Of a stretch of 64,000 nt of DNA, positions 35,460 to 47,234 are shown in pieces. The stretch covers positions 77,150,178 to 77,214,177 of the forward strand of contig NC_083875.1 in assembly GCF_032452875.1 (NCBI RefSeq), in the 5' to 3' direction. Positions within the stretch are counted from its first letter, which is position 1. Each line of letters begins with the position of its first letter. Both the position numbers and the translations under genes were made by a program. The notes beneath the pieces were generated by a model. That model made no database searches, had not been told where the DNA came from, and saw only the letters and a list, made by a program, of their open reading frames with translations. Source of the stretch: Bos javanicus. Taxonomy: Eukaryota > Chordata > Mammalia > Artiodactyla > Bovidae.

Positions 35460-35740
35460 TATCAGAGAAGGCAATGGCACCCCACTCCAGTACTCTTGCC
35501 TGGAAAATCCCATGGATGGAGGAGCCTGGTGGGCTGCAGTCCATGGGGTCACTAGAGTCGGACACGATTGAGTGACTTCACTTTCACTGTTCACTTTCAT
35601 GCACTGGAGAAGGCAATGGCAACCCACTCCAGTGTTCTTGCCTGGAGAATCCCAGGGACAGCGAAGCCTGGTGGACTGCCGTCTCTGGGGTCGCACAGAG
35701 TCGGACACAACTGAAGCGACTTAGCAGCAGCAGCAGCATG
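35460..35740 (+). mobile_element. Bov-A2 dimeric SINE, sense
   Basis: Two BovA monomers joined by TCACTTTCACTGTTCACTTT, ending in the CAGCAGCAGCAG stretch. TGCATTACTAT before and TGCTCTACTAT after are a slightly decayed duplication. It lies in the 1.3-kb FRMD3 intron, opposite in orientation to the dimer at 40781-41057. Confidence 0.9.
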
Positions 35741-36202
35741 CTCTACTATGTACTTAGAAGATGCTAAAATCATATTCCCCCTTCCCTCACCCTTTGCAGA
35801 TATAACTAACCTCTCCAGGTCCTGTTTTGGATAAAGAACAGCTTCATAATCTTTCTCAACACTCCAGGCATCACCTACCTCTCAATCATACTTGGATGAA
35901 TTTTAAAATTTGCTCACCGTTCTTGAATAGCTAGTGCTTAAACACTAGGCTCAAGAAAATTGAGAAACTTTCAGACTGAGCTCTGAGGCTCTTCAGTAAT
36001 GGCCTCCTCTCAAATGATAAACCCAACCTACATGTGGTAACTCCTTGATTTTAAAATTCCCAAGACTTATACTTTTCATAAAACTCTAATCAACACTGGT
36101 TGATGTCTATCTTTAAGTACTATTAATTTGTTTCCTAATTTTGTATTCTGGCAATTGATAGAGGTAGGGAGAAGAGCCATTAGCTATTTCTCAAGTCAAT
36201 GA

Positions 36203-36405
36203 AAGTTAAAGTGTTAGTATCTCAGTCATGTCTGACTTTTTGTGTCCCCATTGACTGTAGCCCAACAGGCTCCTCTGTCCATGGAATTCTCCAGGCAAGA
36301 ATACTGAAGTGGGTTGTCATTCCCTTCTCCAGGAGATCTTTTCGACTCAGGGATCAAACCCTGGGTCTCCTGCATTGCAGGTATCTGAGGCACTGGAAAG
36401 CCCAA
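36203..36405 (-). mobile_element. Bov-tA SINE, antisense
   Basis: TATCTCAGTCATGTCTGACT, then CAGGCAAGAATACTGAAGTG and GGGATCAAACCCTGGGTCTC to GGCACTGGAAAGCCC. Confidence 0.88.
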
Positions 36406-36668
36406 GTCTATCACAACCTAGTTTTTACACAGGGGTATATGGTCAGCAATGTTCACTGGATTAATTCTTAAATGTGTAAACCTGGTGTTATTTACCTCTA
36501 AATTTCCGGTATTATCACAAACTTTAACATCATGGTCTTTGGGGGCTACATTACTACAGGCACATGTCATACCTGAAACTTTCTCATGCACAGGCACACC
36601 TGCACACACGCATGTACAAACACATGCATGCACACCCGACAATAGACAGTAGAAAAGCAGTTTCTGAC

Positions 36669-36732
36669 CTCCTTCTGGGTGCCAATCACATAAAATGTCT
36701 TCCCTTCAAACTTCAATTTGCAGACATCTGGC
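36669..36732 (-). CDS. FRMD3: FRMD3 internal exon: FERM C-lobe strand (PDVCKLKFEG)
   Basis: This short 64-nt exon encodes the second half of W and then PDVCKLKFEGKTFYVIGTQK plus E. The segment forms central beta strands of the FERM C-lobe; the KLKFEGKTFYV pattern is typical of band 4.1 family C-lobes. The acceptor is TTTTCTTAG. The donor is GAG|GTCAGA, weaker than the usual GTRAGT because of C at +3. It ends in phase 0. Its length is not a multiple of three, so skipping it alone would shift the frame. The intron on its 3' side carries a Bov-A2 dimer in plus orientation and a Bov-tA in minus orientation. Confidence 0.95.
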
Positions 36733-37984
36733 CTAAGAAAAGAAAATCTCTTTGGGTGAGAAGAAAAACAAAAAGTGGCAGCTAATTAAGGTACCCGCTT
36801 TCCCACAGGAATCCATCTGACTCACAAATGCCAAGCGGACAGCAATGAAACAAGATATTATCTTATTGCTGGAGGCCAAATGAGCAGGGAAGAGCCCCCA
36901 AGTGAATTCTACAGCAATTTTTTTTCCCAAGAGAGGAAATGTAGGCAGCTCAGAATTGTTTATTTTATTTTTTACAGTTAAGCTGCACCTTTCTTCCAAG
37001 GAGCTCTAGAGGTTTCACGAATATTAATGACCAATATTAATTGGCCAACCCACTTTGTGAGGTAGGAAGTATGTAATAGTTATTTCAGATTTGGTTAATG
37101 AAACCATATGGATTCACAATATCTGTATCCTTTCACATCCATCTCCAAGACATGCACCACATTTCAAAATTCTCATTTCTGCCCTCCCTGTTTATACATG
37201 AACCATTTTGTTAGATAATGAAATGCTCAAAACTATAAGGATACCTTGAGGAACTATAGTCAAAAGACTTGAGGCTTCATTTAAAGGAGATGCTCAGTTA
37301 AAATCTACCTGAAATGTAGACCTAAGGTCACCTCCTTGTTAAGAAGATAAGTGTAAAGAGAGGAGGGAATTCTATTTTTATTCCTTTGATCTAATTCCTA
37401 GGACAGTGATATGTGCCCCTGTGCTTTTCCTGGGGAAAAAGAACAGTGAGGTCATTTTAAGCTGTGGTGAGGATTTGCAAGAGGGATAAAGTTCAGTGGA
37501 TGTTCAAAACAAAACAACGCTAGGTTTAACGTGGGAAGAAAATTTATTTTAGTAACATGTACATGGCTGTTACAAATGTGTTCCTAAGCCACGGCTGGAA
37601 GAGATGGGGATGACAACATCCCACCAGAAATACCAAGATTTAGAACCTAGAAACAGAAGATCTGGGGACTGTCCATCTCAACTCTTCAGTGGACCTGGGA
37701 AGAAACTAAAGCTCCAAGGGGAGAAACTTGCAATCAATATGCACAGGTCTAACCCATGGACTCCAGAGTTGAGTAGTACCTAAGGATCAAACACCCTGCA
37801 GGACCCTCAAGCCTTTTGTAATTGTAGGAGAGAATAGGGGAAGCCCTGCCCATGCTCCCTAAAGTCAGAAAATCCTTAGAGAACTTATTCTAGAATGGAG
37901 TGAAGGGTGGTTAACATCAGAGCTTCTTTACAAATACTGAAGACACAGAGAAGTAAGTAGGTAACCCACCATGCTATGTATTTA
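36733..37984. other. Intronic sequence, no gene
   Basis: No gene. A short MIR-like stretch may lie at 37040-37085 (CACTTTGTGAGGTAGGAAG). Confidence 0.4.
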
Positions 37985-38155
37985 TAAAACATCCTAGTTC
38001 ACAAATCAAGTCACTTTCACACACACTATTTCATTTCCTTCTCCCCCATCTCCTTTCTTTCCTGAAAAGTAGTTGGATATAATGAATGCCGATTTTATGA
38101 ACAAGTACATTGAGACTCAGACAGTTAAGTGATTTATTAGAGACACACGAAAGTT
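37985..38155 (-). repeat. MIR fragment, antisense
   Basis: CACACACTATTTCATTTCCT, then GATTTTATGAACAAGTACAT and AGTTAAGTGATTTATTAG fit the antisense MIR core. Confidence 0.55.
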
Positions 38156-39811
38156 TGAGAATGTTCATTCTGGAGGAAGAGAGTATGTGGGCACAGATGT
38201 GAACTGACAGTACGACATGAATAAAGGCAATGACAGAGTAGGTAGGGAAGATATTTAGGCAAATTAGCGTTCTTAGGAAGAGAAGGCTGATCATAAAAAT
38301 AGAGCAGAAGGTGTAGGAAGCAAAGTGGACATGAGCTGGTTGATTCTATTCTTGTAGAGAAGGTTTGAAGGGAAGGCAGGTGCTCAGAGAAGAGTGCCAA
38401 GAAGCGATGGAGTGGACGGGGACTTGATAAAAAGGTGCTGGAAGAAATCCTGATGCTAAAAGAACCATGAAATGGAGGTTCAGATACGCATGAGAGAGCA
38501 ATTTCAATCCAGGACTGAGGGTGGATGCCCAGAGGCCCATCAAAAACTTTCGACCCCTAGGGCTCAAGCCAAGAGAGTGAATCCACCACCCAGAGAGACC
38601 AGGTGACAAATCTGTCAAGGACCATCAGAGAGGGAATCAAATCAAGCTGAAGCTATGAGCAAGACTAAGCCCTTACAATATTCCAATACACACACAATGT
38701 TCAGCTTTCTTCACTCTTTGTGTTTTAAAGTACAGTCAAGATAAGTCCAATTTTTTTGATTTGTCTTTCTTTTTATTTTTTAAATTTTTTTATTGGAGTA
38801 TAGTTATTTAACAATGTTGTGTTAGTTTCTGCAGACTTCTTCACTCTTTACCAAAACTATTTTGTTCCCTGATTGGACATAGTGGGCACTGCTGGTCCAT
38901 TCTCCCACGTCCTTATGGACACAATCCATACTTTATTCTTCCTCTAGATCAAGTGTTCATATAGATGATGTTCTCCCCAAGAGGATGAATCTTGATTTGA
39001 CCAACCTCATCACAGAATTCTACTTCTTGGAAGGATTGGTTTAAGGAGGCACATATGACCCACCCTGCCCAATTACATACACAGGAAGTCTCTTACAGAG
39101 CTTCTGAAAAAGCTATCCTTGTCTTCACAGGAGACACATGCAAAGGGCTATTCTCCTTGAGGGTGTTGCCATGGGAAGATCTGACAACTGAAGTTGAATG
39201 CATGGCCATTTTACCTGGGGACAAAAGCTACCACCCTGCGACTGCAGAGAAGAAAATGCAAAGGCGCAAGTCCTTCATGATGCTGCCAGGTAGTTAAGTT
39301 AAAGGACCATGGGGCTGCCAGACCCCTGGAACTTTTGCTGTCCTCTCATCTGTAAGCCACTGTGAGCATACATTCCTGTTCCTTTGAGTCAGAATCATCT
39401 TCACTGGTGCTTTTGGATTACAGAGGGGTGGGTCTGCAGCAAGAATTCAACAGAAGAGAATGAAAAGAAGTGACAGAAATAGAGGGGACCTTGTTGTCTG
39501 AGGGAACTTGCACCCTAACCCTGCCCTGAGGCACCCTGTGGTCACCCCTGGTATTTCTTCACCAGGAATCCTGGACACCTTCCCTTTGGAGGCAGAGCCT
39601 CTGAGCCTGGGACACACTCCAGGTCTCCTGAGGTCTAGGGAAACCAAGATTGAACTTCATTTATAGATGAATAATCTCTTTGTAAGAAGCTTCAAGGCAG
39701 GGAAATGGATCTTAGGCATTCTACCTGGCAGTTCCAAATAGAAAGTCAAAGACTGGGAAAGAAAAACAAGATTAAGAAAAAACAAGAATTATTTTCCAAA
39801 GAAGTACTCAC
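38156..39811. other. Intronic sequence with a short L1 scrap
   Basis: About 38750-38835 is the reversed L1 3' tip (ATTGGAGTATAGTTATTTAA, CAATGTTGTGTTAGTTTCTG). The rest holds nothing that I can support up to the 39812 exon border. Confidence 0.5.
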
Positions 39812-39900
39812 CACTTTAACAAATGGATTCTCTTATTTCCCTGGAATACCACAAAGCCTGCAGCGGTGAATCCTAAAAATGTTGTTGTGCCTGTTGAATC
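39812..39900 (-). CDS. FRMD3: FRMD3 internal exon: start of FERM C-lobe (PH-like)
   Basis: This 89-nt exon encodes DSTGTTTFLGFTAAGFVVFQ and then GNKRIHLLK plus the first two bases of a Trp codon. It supplies the first beta strands of the PH-like C-lobe of the FERM domain, the lobe that in other band 4.1 proteins contributes to phosphoinositide and peptide binding. The acceptor is TTTTTTTCAG after a long T tract, and the donor is GTG|GTGAGT. It starts in phase 0 and ends in phase 2, matching its neighbours. The second Leu of HLLKW differs from the Ile I recall in human, a conservative change. A 2.07-kb intron on its 5' side holds a Bov-A2 dimer and a Bov-tA SINE. Confidence 0.96.
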
Positions 39901-40769
39901 CTGAAAAAAAAAAAACAACAACCCAGAAATAAGAACATATTCAATTAAGGAATATCAAATAAAGGGTAAATTATATGCTTATTCATCCTCAGTCTGGGTG
40001 AATTTTAGGTTAAGTACAAAGATCATAGCCATAAACTAAGTTTCTAAGATGGGACTTCCAAGGATAGTACCTCTAAAATGTGGGCGAGGGCCAGGAATGT
40101 GTAGCTTTTCTATTTGAGGAGTGGACCTCTGCCTCCCCAGAAACCTCCTGGGAAAATACAGGTTACTCCCAAACCACTAGTCTACTTCCAAGTGCCTTAT
40201 GGGACTACCTGAGTTGTCAGATCTACCATGTCAATAGGAAAACTGTTCTTGGTTGTCATTAGCCCTGAAACCAAAGCCCTGAGCATCTAAACTAACTAGT
40301 CAACCCCATATGGGATTTCTGGTAATGTAAAAATAAAGATATGCCTGGAAATGCCTCCTTTGATTCCAGCCTCCAGCAGGAAAACTAAGCATGGATAAAT
40401 TAAGGCAAAGGAACAACAAGGATAACAACAAAACTCAAGTCAGTCTCCAGGTAATAAATAAAACAGACAGAGAGGATCAGATTTGTGGATAAAATCTAAT
40501 TCATGAAGTGGAATAATCTAATTTATACCATTAGCAGAAAGAGACATCTGGCAAATACTCTGAAATAATCATGTGGGCAGAGGCAGAAGATGCACATGCC
40601 ACTGTCAACCAGCCTGCCAGCTCTCTGCCCAGGCTGCACCTTTACATCCCCATGCGACTGGACAACAGGGCATGATGGGGCTCCTCAGGCCCTTCTAAGG
40701 TCCAGCCTGAGCTGTGAGCTCTAGTACTGGGGACTTCACCGAATACCATTAGCTGGTCCCACCTGGGTA
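39901..40769. other. Intronic sequence, no gene
   Basis: FRMD3 intron between exons; unique-looking up to the Bov-A2 insertion site. Confidence 0.45.
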
Positions 40770-40780
40770 AAGAAATGTCC

Positions 40781-41057
40781 CGCTGCTGCTGCTGCTAAGT
40801 CGCTTCAGTTGTGTCCGACTCTGTGCGACCCCATAGACGGCAGCCCACCAGGCTCCCCCGTCCCTGGGATTTTCCAGGCAAGAACACTGGAGTGGGCTGC
40901 CATTTCCTTCTCCAATGCATGAAAGTGAAAAGTGAAAGTGAAGCCACTCAGTCGTGTCCAATTCTTCGCGACCCCATGGACTGCAGCCCACCAGGCTCCT
41001 CCATCCATGGGATTTTCCAGGCAAGAGTACTGGAGTGGGGTGCCATCACCTTCTCCG
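40781..41057 (-). mobile_element. Bov-A2 dimeric SINE, antisense
   Basis: CGCTGCTGCTGCTGCTAAGT, then two reversed BovA monomers joined by AAAGTGAAAAGTGAAAGTG. AAGAAATGTCC flanks it perfectly at 40770-40780 and 41058-41068. Confidence 0.94.
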
Positions 41058-41189
41058 AAGAAATGTCCTAGTATGACTCAAAAACACACCTTTAAGAGCC
41101 TGGTTGATATAAATGCTTAGTTTAGGATTCAGGTTAGTGTCTGGTTTATGTGCAGTGGGTTTAGGATATGAAAAGAACACTGTTTTCAT

Positions 41190-41345
41190 AAAATGCTTCT
41201 GAAACACATGTGCTTGAGTACCACGTTGGGAGCTTGTTTAAAAGGCAGGTTCCAGGTTCCCCAAAGATGCTGATCGATGGCTCTGGGGTGGGGCCTGAGT
41301 GTTTCTGATACACGTGGTCTTGATCTCCCACTTGAGAGAAAAACT
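41190..41345. repeat. MER5-type DNA transposon remnant
   Basis: GAGTACCACGTTGGGAGCTT, then CCCAAAGATGCTGATCGATG and GGGGCCTGAGTGTTTCTGA. Confidence 0.5.
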
Positions 41346-41421
41346 GTCAAGTAATTCAAGTAAAGGAAGAAAGAAAAATATATACTCTAAAGATCAATTA
41401 AAAGATTTTCCCTTCCACTTG

Positions 41422-41643
41422 TGTGTGTGCTATGTTGCTTCAGTCGTGTCCAACGCTTTGCGACCCCATGGACTGTAGCCTGCCAGGCTTCTCTACAATG
41501 AGATTCTCTAGGCAAGAATAGTGGGGTGGGTTGCTATGTCCTCCTCCAGAGGATCTTCCCAACCCAGGGATCAAACGCACGTCTGTTACATCTCCCTGCA
41601 CTGGCAGGTAGGTTCTTTACCACTAGCGCCACCTGGGAAGCCC
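41422..41643 (-). mobile_element. Bov-tA SINE, antisense
   Basis: TGTGTGTGCTATGTTGCTTC, then GACCCCATGGACTGTAGCC, CAACCCAGGGATCAAACGC and the reversed head ACCACTAGCGCCACCTGGGA. Confidence 0.9.
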
Positions 41644-41966
41644 TTCCTTCTGCTTATCCATTGTTAAAGACTGCATTCTTGCTGGCAATGGCCTTTGCAA
41701 ACAAACCTGTTAGGATCCCACAACTTCTCAGGGGGTAAAACCATCCAATTGATGGATGAGTGGATGAGCAAGCAATTAGAAGACTCCAATGGAGAAAATC
41801 AACTACCCAAACGTATGACTGCAGGACACTGTTGTCCCTTCTCATTAGGGGTGATGGATCAGGCTGTGGGAATATCCTAGAAGGGCTCCTTTAGGCCTGT
41901 ATACCAATTAACTGTCTTTTGGGTGAAACAATCATTATCTGTCAACCTGTGGAGAGAGGTAGTTAC

Positions 41967-42054
41967 CTTGCATGGATGAGGATCCACCCCATAGGTTTCC
42001 AAAGTGTGAGCTTTCAGGAGTAAGTTAAATTCAGCAACAGGTGGGCTCTGCCCT
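41967..42054 (-). CDS. FRMD3: FRMD3 internal exon: end of FERM central lobe
   Basis: This 88-nt exon encodes GQSPPVAEFNLLLKAHTLET followed by YGVDPHPCK, about residues 200-228 of the human protein by my recollection of it. This is the helical end of the FERM central lobe and the linker into the C-lobe. The acceptor is TGATTTCAG and the donor is AAG|GTAACT. The first base (A) completes a split codon, AG|A for Arg, so the preceding exon must end in two bases of that codon. The exon ends in phase 0. It is the most 5' exon of the gene in the window. The exon before it was not found between 42055 and 64000. The match to known FRMD3 protein is essentially perfect. Confidence 0.96.
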
Positions 42055-43026
42055 CTGAAATCACACAAGATTCAGGGAGTTAACATGAAAAATAACAGAA
42101 CCATGGGGTCCCTTCAATCAATAAAATATATTCTTAACTAAATCAAGAGAGAAATCCCTATAGAAATAGTGATCAATAAACTGGTCATTATTCCCCTCAC
42201 AAGCAGCTTTTGCTAAGAAATCTTAGCCCGTGTTCCTTGGTTAATTGTTCCATAATAAACACACATGTGCTGTAAAGACTCCAGTGACCAGGACAGTTAA
42301 ATCAAGGTTATCAAGTTACCAATAAGTAGGCCCTTGCAAATCCAATCTTACTACGAACTAAAACTCAGCATCTGTTCTTTCCTACTTATTTCAAAAGATT
42401 CTCCAGGATATAGGGCATTTTTTTCTTGTTTGGGGTACAAAGTGTTACACTATCAGCAGCCTAAACAGAGCCATCCAGGAAAGAGGAGCTGTCAACCATT
42501 CTATCGGAAAGCCCTGGATTTTGAAAGGAAATCTCAGCCATTTCTAGTCTGAGCTGTGTCCTCCAGGGTGGTAAACAAGGTCTTGGCCCCAGGAAGAGAA
42601 AGGGGGCTGCAAATATAGATGGCTGTGAAGTCCTTTCAGGGCTAGCTTCCAAACAAGGATTATGCAGCATTTCAAAGACTCTGCTTTTGACTAACATTAA
42701 TATCTCACATGTATCATAGAGAATCCAAACCATTCTCCAAGGATAGTAAGTAACCTGAGCAACCAAGAAGAGTTTGCTAACAACAGGAATTCAGGTTTAT
42801 ATTCACAGTAGAACTATACTGCAATATTAATTCTATTTCCATGCATGCCTCTCCCCAAGATGGATTCCCTTCCCACTCCCTCAAGACAGCTAAGAGTCCT
42901 TATGCTTCTAATCAAAACAGTATCCCAATTTTCTTCTCTGTGAAGCTTTTCAAGATCTCTTTACTCTGAATATTCACCCTGATACGTCTAAGGAACATCT
43001 TTATTCATTTGTCAAGATGAGCACTG
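42055..43026. other. Intronic sequence, no gene
   Basis: FRMD3 intron directly 5' (in transcript) of the 41967-42054 exon. No preceding exon, RNA gene or young repeat found. Confidence 0.5.
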
Positions 43027-43240
43027 TGGTTGTTTAGTCACCAAGTCGTGTCCAACCCTTTTGCAGCCCCATGAACTATACAGCCCCCCAGGCGCCTCTG
43101 TTCTTGGGATTTCCCAGGCAAGAATACTGGAGTGGGTTGCCATTTCTTTCTCCAGAGGATCTTCCTGACCCATGGATAGAACCCGTGTCTCCTGCATTGG
43201 CAGGCAGATTTTTTACCACTGAGCCACCTGGGAAACCCAA
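43027..43240 (-). mobile_element. Bov-tA SINE, antisense
   Basis: TGTTTAGTCACCAAGTCGTG, then CAAGAATACTGGAGTGGGTT and CACTGAGCCACCTGGGAAAC. Confidence 0.9.
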
Positions 43241-43272
43241 GCACTATAGGGACACTTTTCATCAGACAACTC

Positions 43273-43609
43273 TTCTTTTTCTAATTTTCCTTCTTTATTT
43301 TTGGCTGTGCTGGGTCTTTGTTGCTGCATGATCTGCATTTTTTTAGTTGCGGCGAGTGGGGGGTTGCATTCTTGTGGCAATGCACGGGCTTCTCTCTGCA
43401 GTGGTTTCTCTTGTTGTGGAACACAGTCTTTAGACCTCAACAGGCTTCAGTAGTTGCAGCTTCAGCTCTAGAGCACCATGGGCTCAATAGATGTAGAGCA
43501 TGGGCTTAGCTGCTTCAAGGCATGTGGGGTCTTCCCAGATCAGGGACTGAACCAGTGTCTCCTGCACTGGGAGGCGGATTCTTTACCAGTGAGCTACCAG
43601 GGAGGCCCC
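43273..43609 (-). mobile_element. CHR-2-type tRNA-Glu SINE, antisense, full length
   Basis: TTTTTGGCTGTGCTGGGTC to the reversed head GTGAGCTACCAGGGAGGCCC. CAGACAACTC flanks it at 43263-43272 and 43610-43619. Confidence 0.9.
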
Positions 43610-43619
43610 CAGACAACTC

Positions 43620-44643
43620 ATCTTCGGCCATTTGATTTTTTTCTTCTCTTCACAGTCTCCTTCCTCACCTCAACCACTCTCTCTTGCTTCTCTCTTCTGA
43701 GAGACCTTAGTAAATGGATCTTGAAACTCCTAGTATTATCCTCTATGTCTTTTTAAGCTTTCATTCTTTAAATATGCTTTTTATATTACATTCCAAATTA
43801 TTTCTTTATTCAAGCCTCCAGTTTAATTTCTTCTTCAGCCATGTGCATCCTATTTTTCATTCCATTTATGAGTGATTTTTAAAATATCAATTAAATGTTT
43901 CACTTCCAATGTAATATTTACTTGGCTCTTGAAATAGATGCCTGTTCTTGTTTTATGAAATAAATTCTTCTTTCTCCTCTGAGGATATCTACTTGGTTTC
44001 TTTTAAAGTCCAATCCCTTTGATTCCATTAATACTACTTTCTTGGTGACCGCCCTTTGGTTTGTTGCATCAGAGTGTCTTATTCAATGAACTGATGTTTC
44101 CTTCGTAAGTGTTTGGTGATTCTTGGTTTGATGCTCATCCTTGTATTTTATGTTGTTTAGTACAATGGCCTCCAGAGGGTGTAGGGAAGGGCAGGACATG
44201 TCATATGAGAAGAGTATGAGTTAGTAACTTGATTTCAGGCTGAAGACTGTAGTTCCTTCAGGGTATTATCCATACAAGTACCTCCAGCTCAAGCCTGCTA
44301 TTGCCTATGACTTAGCACAAGGGAACCAATGTTCCAAATGCACCCACCATGATGGCTGCCCCGTTATCTGTTGCCAGAAGTACACAGAACCACTCCTATT
44401 CTCTATATGTGTTTGACCTGGATTCCTTCCATTTGTTTCCTATCTTCCAGAGATACCACAGGACTGCTGATGCAAAGATGGTAGTCTTTCTTGCATCTGC
44501 TTTCTAATACATTTTCTATTATCCACAGGGACTTGGAGAAGGAAGGGAAGGGAGCCAGAAATGCTACCTTTTTCTTTTAATAGAGGGGATAATCTTTAAA
44601 TTCATCCTTTACAGAATATATTCCTGAGGGATTAACTCAAACA
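43620..44643. other. Intronic sequence, no gene
   Basis: T-rich intronic DNA on the plus strand, with no supported feature. Confidence 0.45.
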
Positions 44644-44657
44644 CCTGCTTTAGGAGA

Positions 44658-44930
44658 GTTGCTGCTGCTGCTAAGTCGCTTCAGTCGTGTCCGACTCTGT
44701 GCGAACCCATAGACGGCAGTACACCAGGCTCCCCCGTCCCTGGGATTCTCCAGGCAAGAACACTGGAGTGGGTTGCCATTTCCTTCTCCAATGCATGAAA
44801 GTGAAAAGTGAAAGTGAAGTCGCTCAGTCGTGTCCGACCCTCAGCGACCCCATGGACTGCAGCCTTCCAGGCCCCTCTGTCCATGGGATTTTCCAGGTAA
44901 GAGTACTGGAGTGGGGTGCCATTGCCTTCT
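44658..44930 (-). mobile_element. Bov-A2 dimeric SINE, antisense
   Basis: TGCTGCTGCTGCTAAGTCGC, then two reversed monomers. CCTGCTTTAGGAGA is perfectly duplicated at 44644-44657 and 44931-44944 (14 bp), which points to a young insertion. Confidence 0.94.
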
Positions 44931-44944
44931 CCTGCTTTAGGAGA

Positions 44945-45734
44945 CTTAAGTCTTTCTAAAGCCTTGCCTGATTTTCTCTTTAGTTTTGGTGTTCTGAAAT
45001 TTCACTGGGATATATATAAAAGGCGCCTCTTTATTTATTCACCCCGCTCGGCACTATATGACCCTTTCAATCCATCAAATCCATCAGGATCATTTCTTTG
45101 ATTCTTTTTTTTTCAAGTCATAGTCATAATTATTTTTCTTCTTGACAAAGTAACAAAAGATTCAAGAAAATCACCAAGTATTTTGTTGGAGAAGGGAAAA
45201 GGGAATTTCTGAAAGTTTTTTAAAAATATACAGGTATTTCTCTCTTCATAGCTCTCTCATAAGTTCCTGAAGTAAATGCCTATGTTTCACCAGAAAATAA
45301 AGCAAATTATTGAATCCAAATATTAGGGGCTTCCTGCCTTCTTACCATGCCCACCCCACCCTCACATACACACTGTCTCTATTCTCTCTCTCTCACTCTT
45401 TCATACACTCACTCTACCCCCTGGCGGGGAACAAAGCACAAAGCTGAGCTAACTGGCATGTTCCTAAGCAGCACCCCACTCCAGTGGCCCTCAAAGCAAA
45501 ACTTCAGCTCAATGACCCAGATGGAGGCCAAAGAGAACCAGGACTAGAGGTAAAGCAGCTGGCTCAGTGCCTCCCACAGCCACAGGCCATCAGCTCTGCT
45601 CCGGGAAATCCTGCTGCTTCACATGAAAGCCTCTTACTCTGCCCCATACTAAGAAGAGCTCCTCTGCTCCAGAGAGCTGGCCATTCCCCTTAGTGGTAAA
45701 CTGTCAGCCTTTTTTGTCTAAGCCGCATACTGGC
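44945..45734. other. Intronic sequence, no gene
   Basis: CT-rich at about 45375-45420. No supported gene. Confidence 0.45.
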
Positions 45735-47005
45735 TTTTTTTTTAATTGGAGGATAATTGCTTTACAATGTTTTGTTGGTTTCTGCTGTACAATGATGTGA
45801 ATCAGCCACAAGTATACATATCTTCCCTCCCTCCTGAACCTCCTTCCAACCCCTCCTCCACCCTACTCCTCTAGGTTGTCACAGAGCACCAGGATGAGCT
45901 CTTGGTGTTATACAGCAACTTTGCACTAGCTACCCATTATAAACATGGTATTGCATATGTTTCATTGCAACTCTTTCAAAAACCATCCCACCCTTTCCCT
46001 ACCCCACTGTGTCCACAGGTCTGCCCTCCATTCCTGCTCTGCAAACAGGTTCATCAGATACATTTGTCTGCATTTCATATATATGCATTAATATATATTT
46101 GTTTTTCTCTTTCTGACTTCAGTCTGTATAACAGGATCTAGCTTCATCTACCTCAGTTCAACTGACTCAAATTCATTCCTTTTTATGACTAATATTCCAT
46201 TGTATGTGTGTATGTATATATACATACATATCATAGCTTCTTTATCCATTCATCTGCCAATGTACATCTAGGTTGCTTCCATGTCCTAGCTATTGTAAAT
46301 AGTGCTGCAATGAACATTGGGGTATGTGTGTTTTTTTGAATTAAGGTTTTCTCAAATTTTGTATGCCTAGTAGTGAGATTGCTGGTAGTTTTATTCCTAG
46401 ATTTTTAAGGAATCTCCCTATTGCTCTCCATAGTGGCTATGTCAATTTACATTCCCACCAACAGTGCAAAAGGGTTCCCGTTTCTCCACACCTCTCCAGC
46501 ATTTATTGTTTGTAGACTTTTTGATGATGGCCATCCTGACCAGTGTGAGGTGATACCTCATTGCAGTTTTGATTTGCATATTTATAATAATGAGTGATGT
46601 TGAGCATCTTTTCACGTGTTCATTACTCATCTGCATGTCTTCTTTGGAGAAATGTCTGTTTCTCCAAAAACTGGAGAAACATTTTTTTCCCGTTTTTTGA
46701 TTGGGTTGTTTGTTTTTCTGATATTGAGATGCATGAGCTGCTTATGTATTTTGGAGATTAATCCCTTGTCAGTTGCTTCATTTGCAATTATTTTCTCACA
46801 TTCTGAGGGTTGTCTTTTCATCTTGTTTATAGTTTCCTTTGCTATGCAAAGACTTTTAAGTTTAATTAGGAACCATTTTTTTATTTTTGTTTTTATCTCC
46901 ATTACCCTGGGAAGTGAGTCAAAGAGGATCTTGCTGCCATTTATGTCAAAGAGTGTTTTGGCTATGTTTTCCTCTAAGAGTTTTATAGTTTCTGTAAACT
47001 GAACA
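45735..47005 (-). mobile_element. L1, antisense, 5' truncated
   Basis: Starts with the reversed A tail (TTTTTTTTTAATTGGAGGAT), the 3' UTR, then the reversed end of ORF2; the minus-strand frame at 46627-46902 reads LIKLKSLCIAKETINKMKRQ, an L1 ORF2 C-terminal segment. Broken by stops and indels. Confidence 0.9.
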
Positions 47006-47234
47006 TTGTTTATTCTTGAAATTCAAGTTCAGTTTTAAAGCACACCTTTTCTATTTAATCTGGGAACAAGTTAATTTTGAAAGGTTATAATTTAGAAGTT
47101 CATATTGGAAAGTGAGGAACTTTTTGCTTACCTAGGTGGTCTCTTTCTGACCACTTTCCTGTACTTTTATATGATGAACATCTAATTGCAAACACTCCAC
47201 CCCAGATGGTAGCAGGGATGCAGTGCTATACAGC

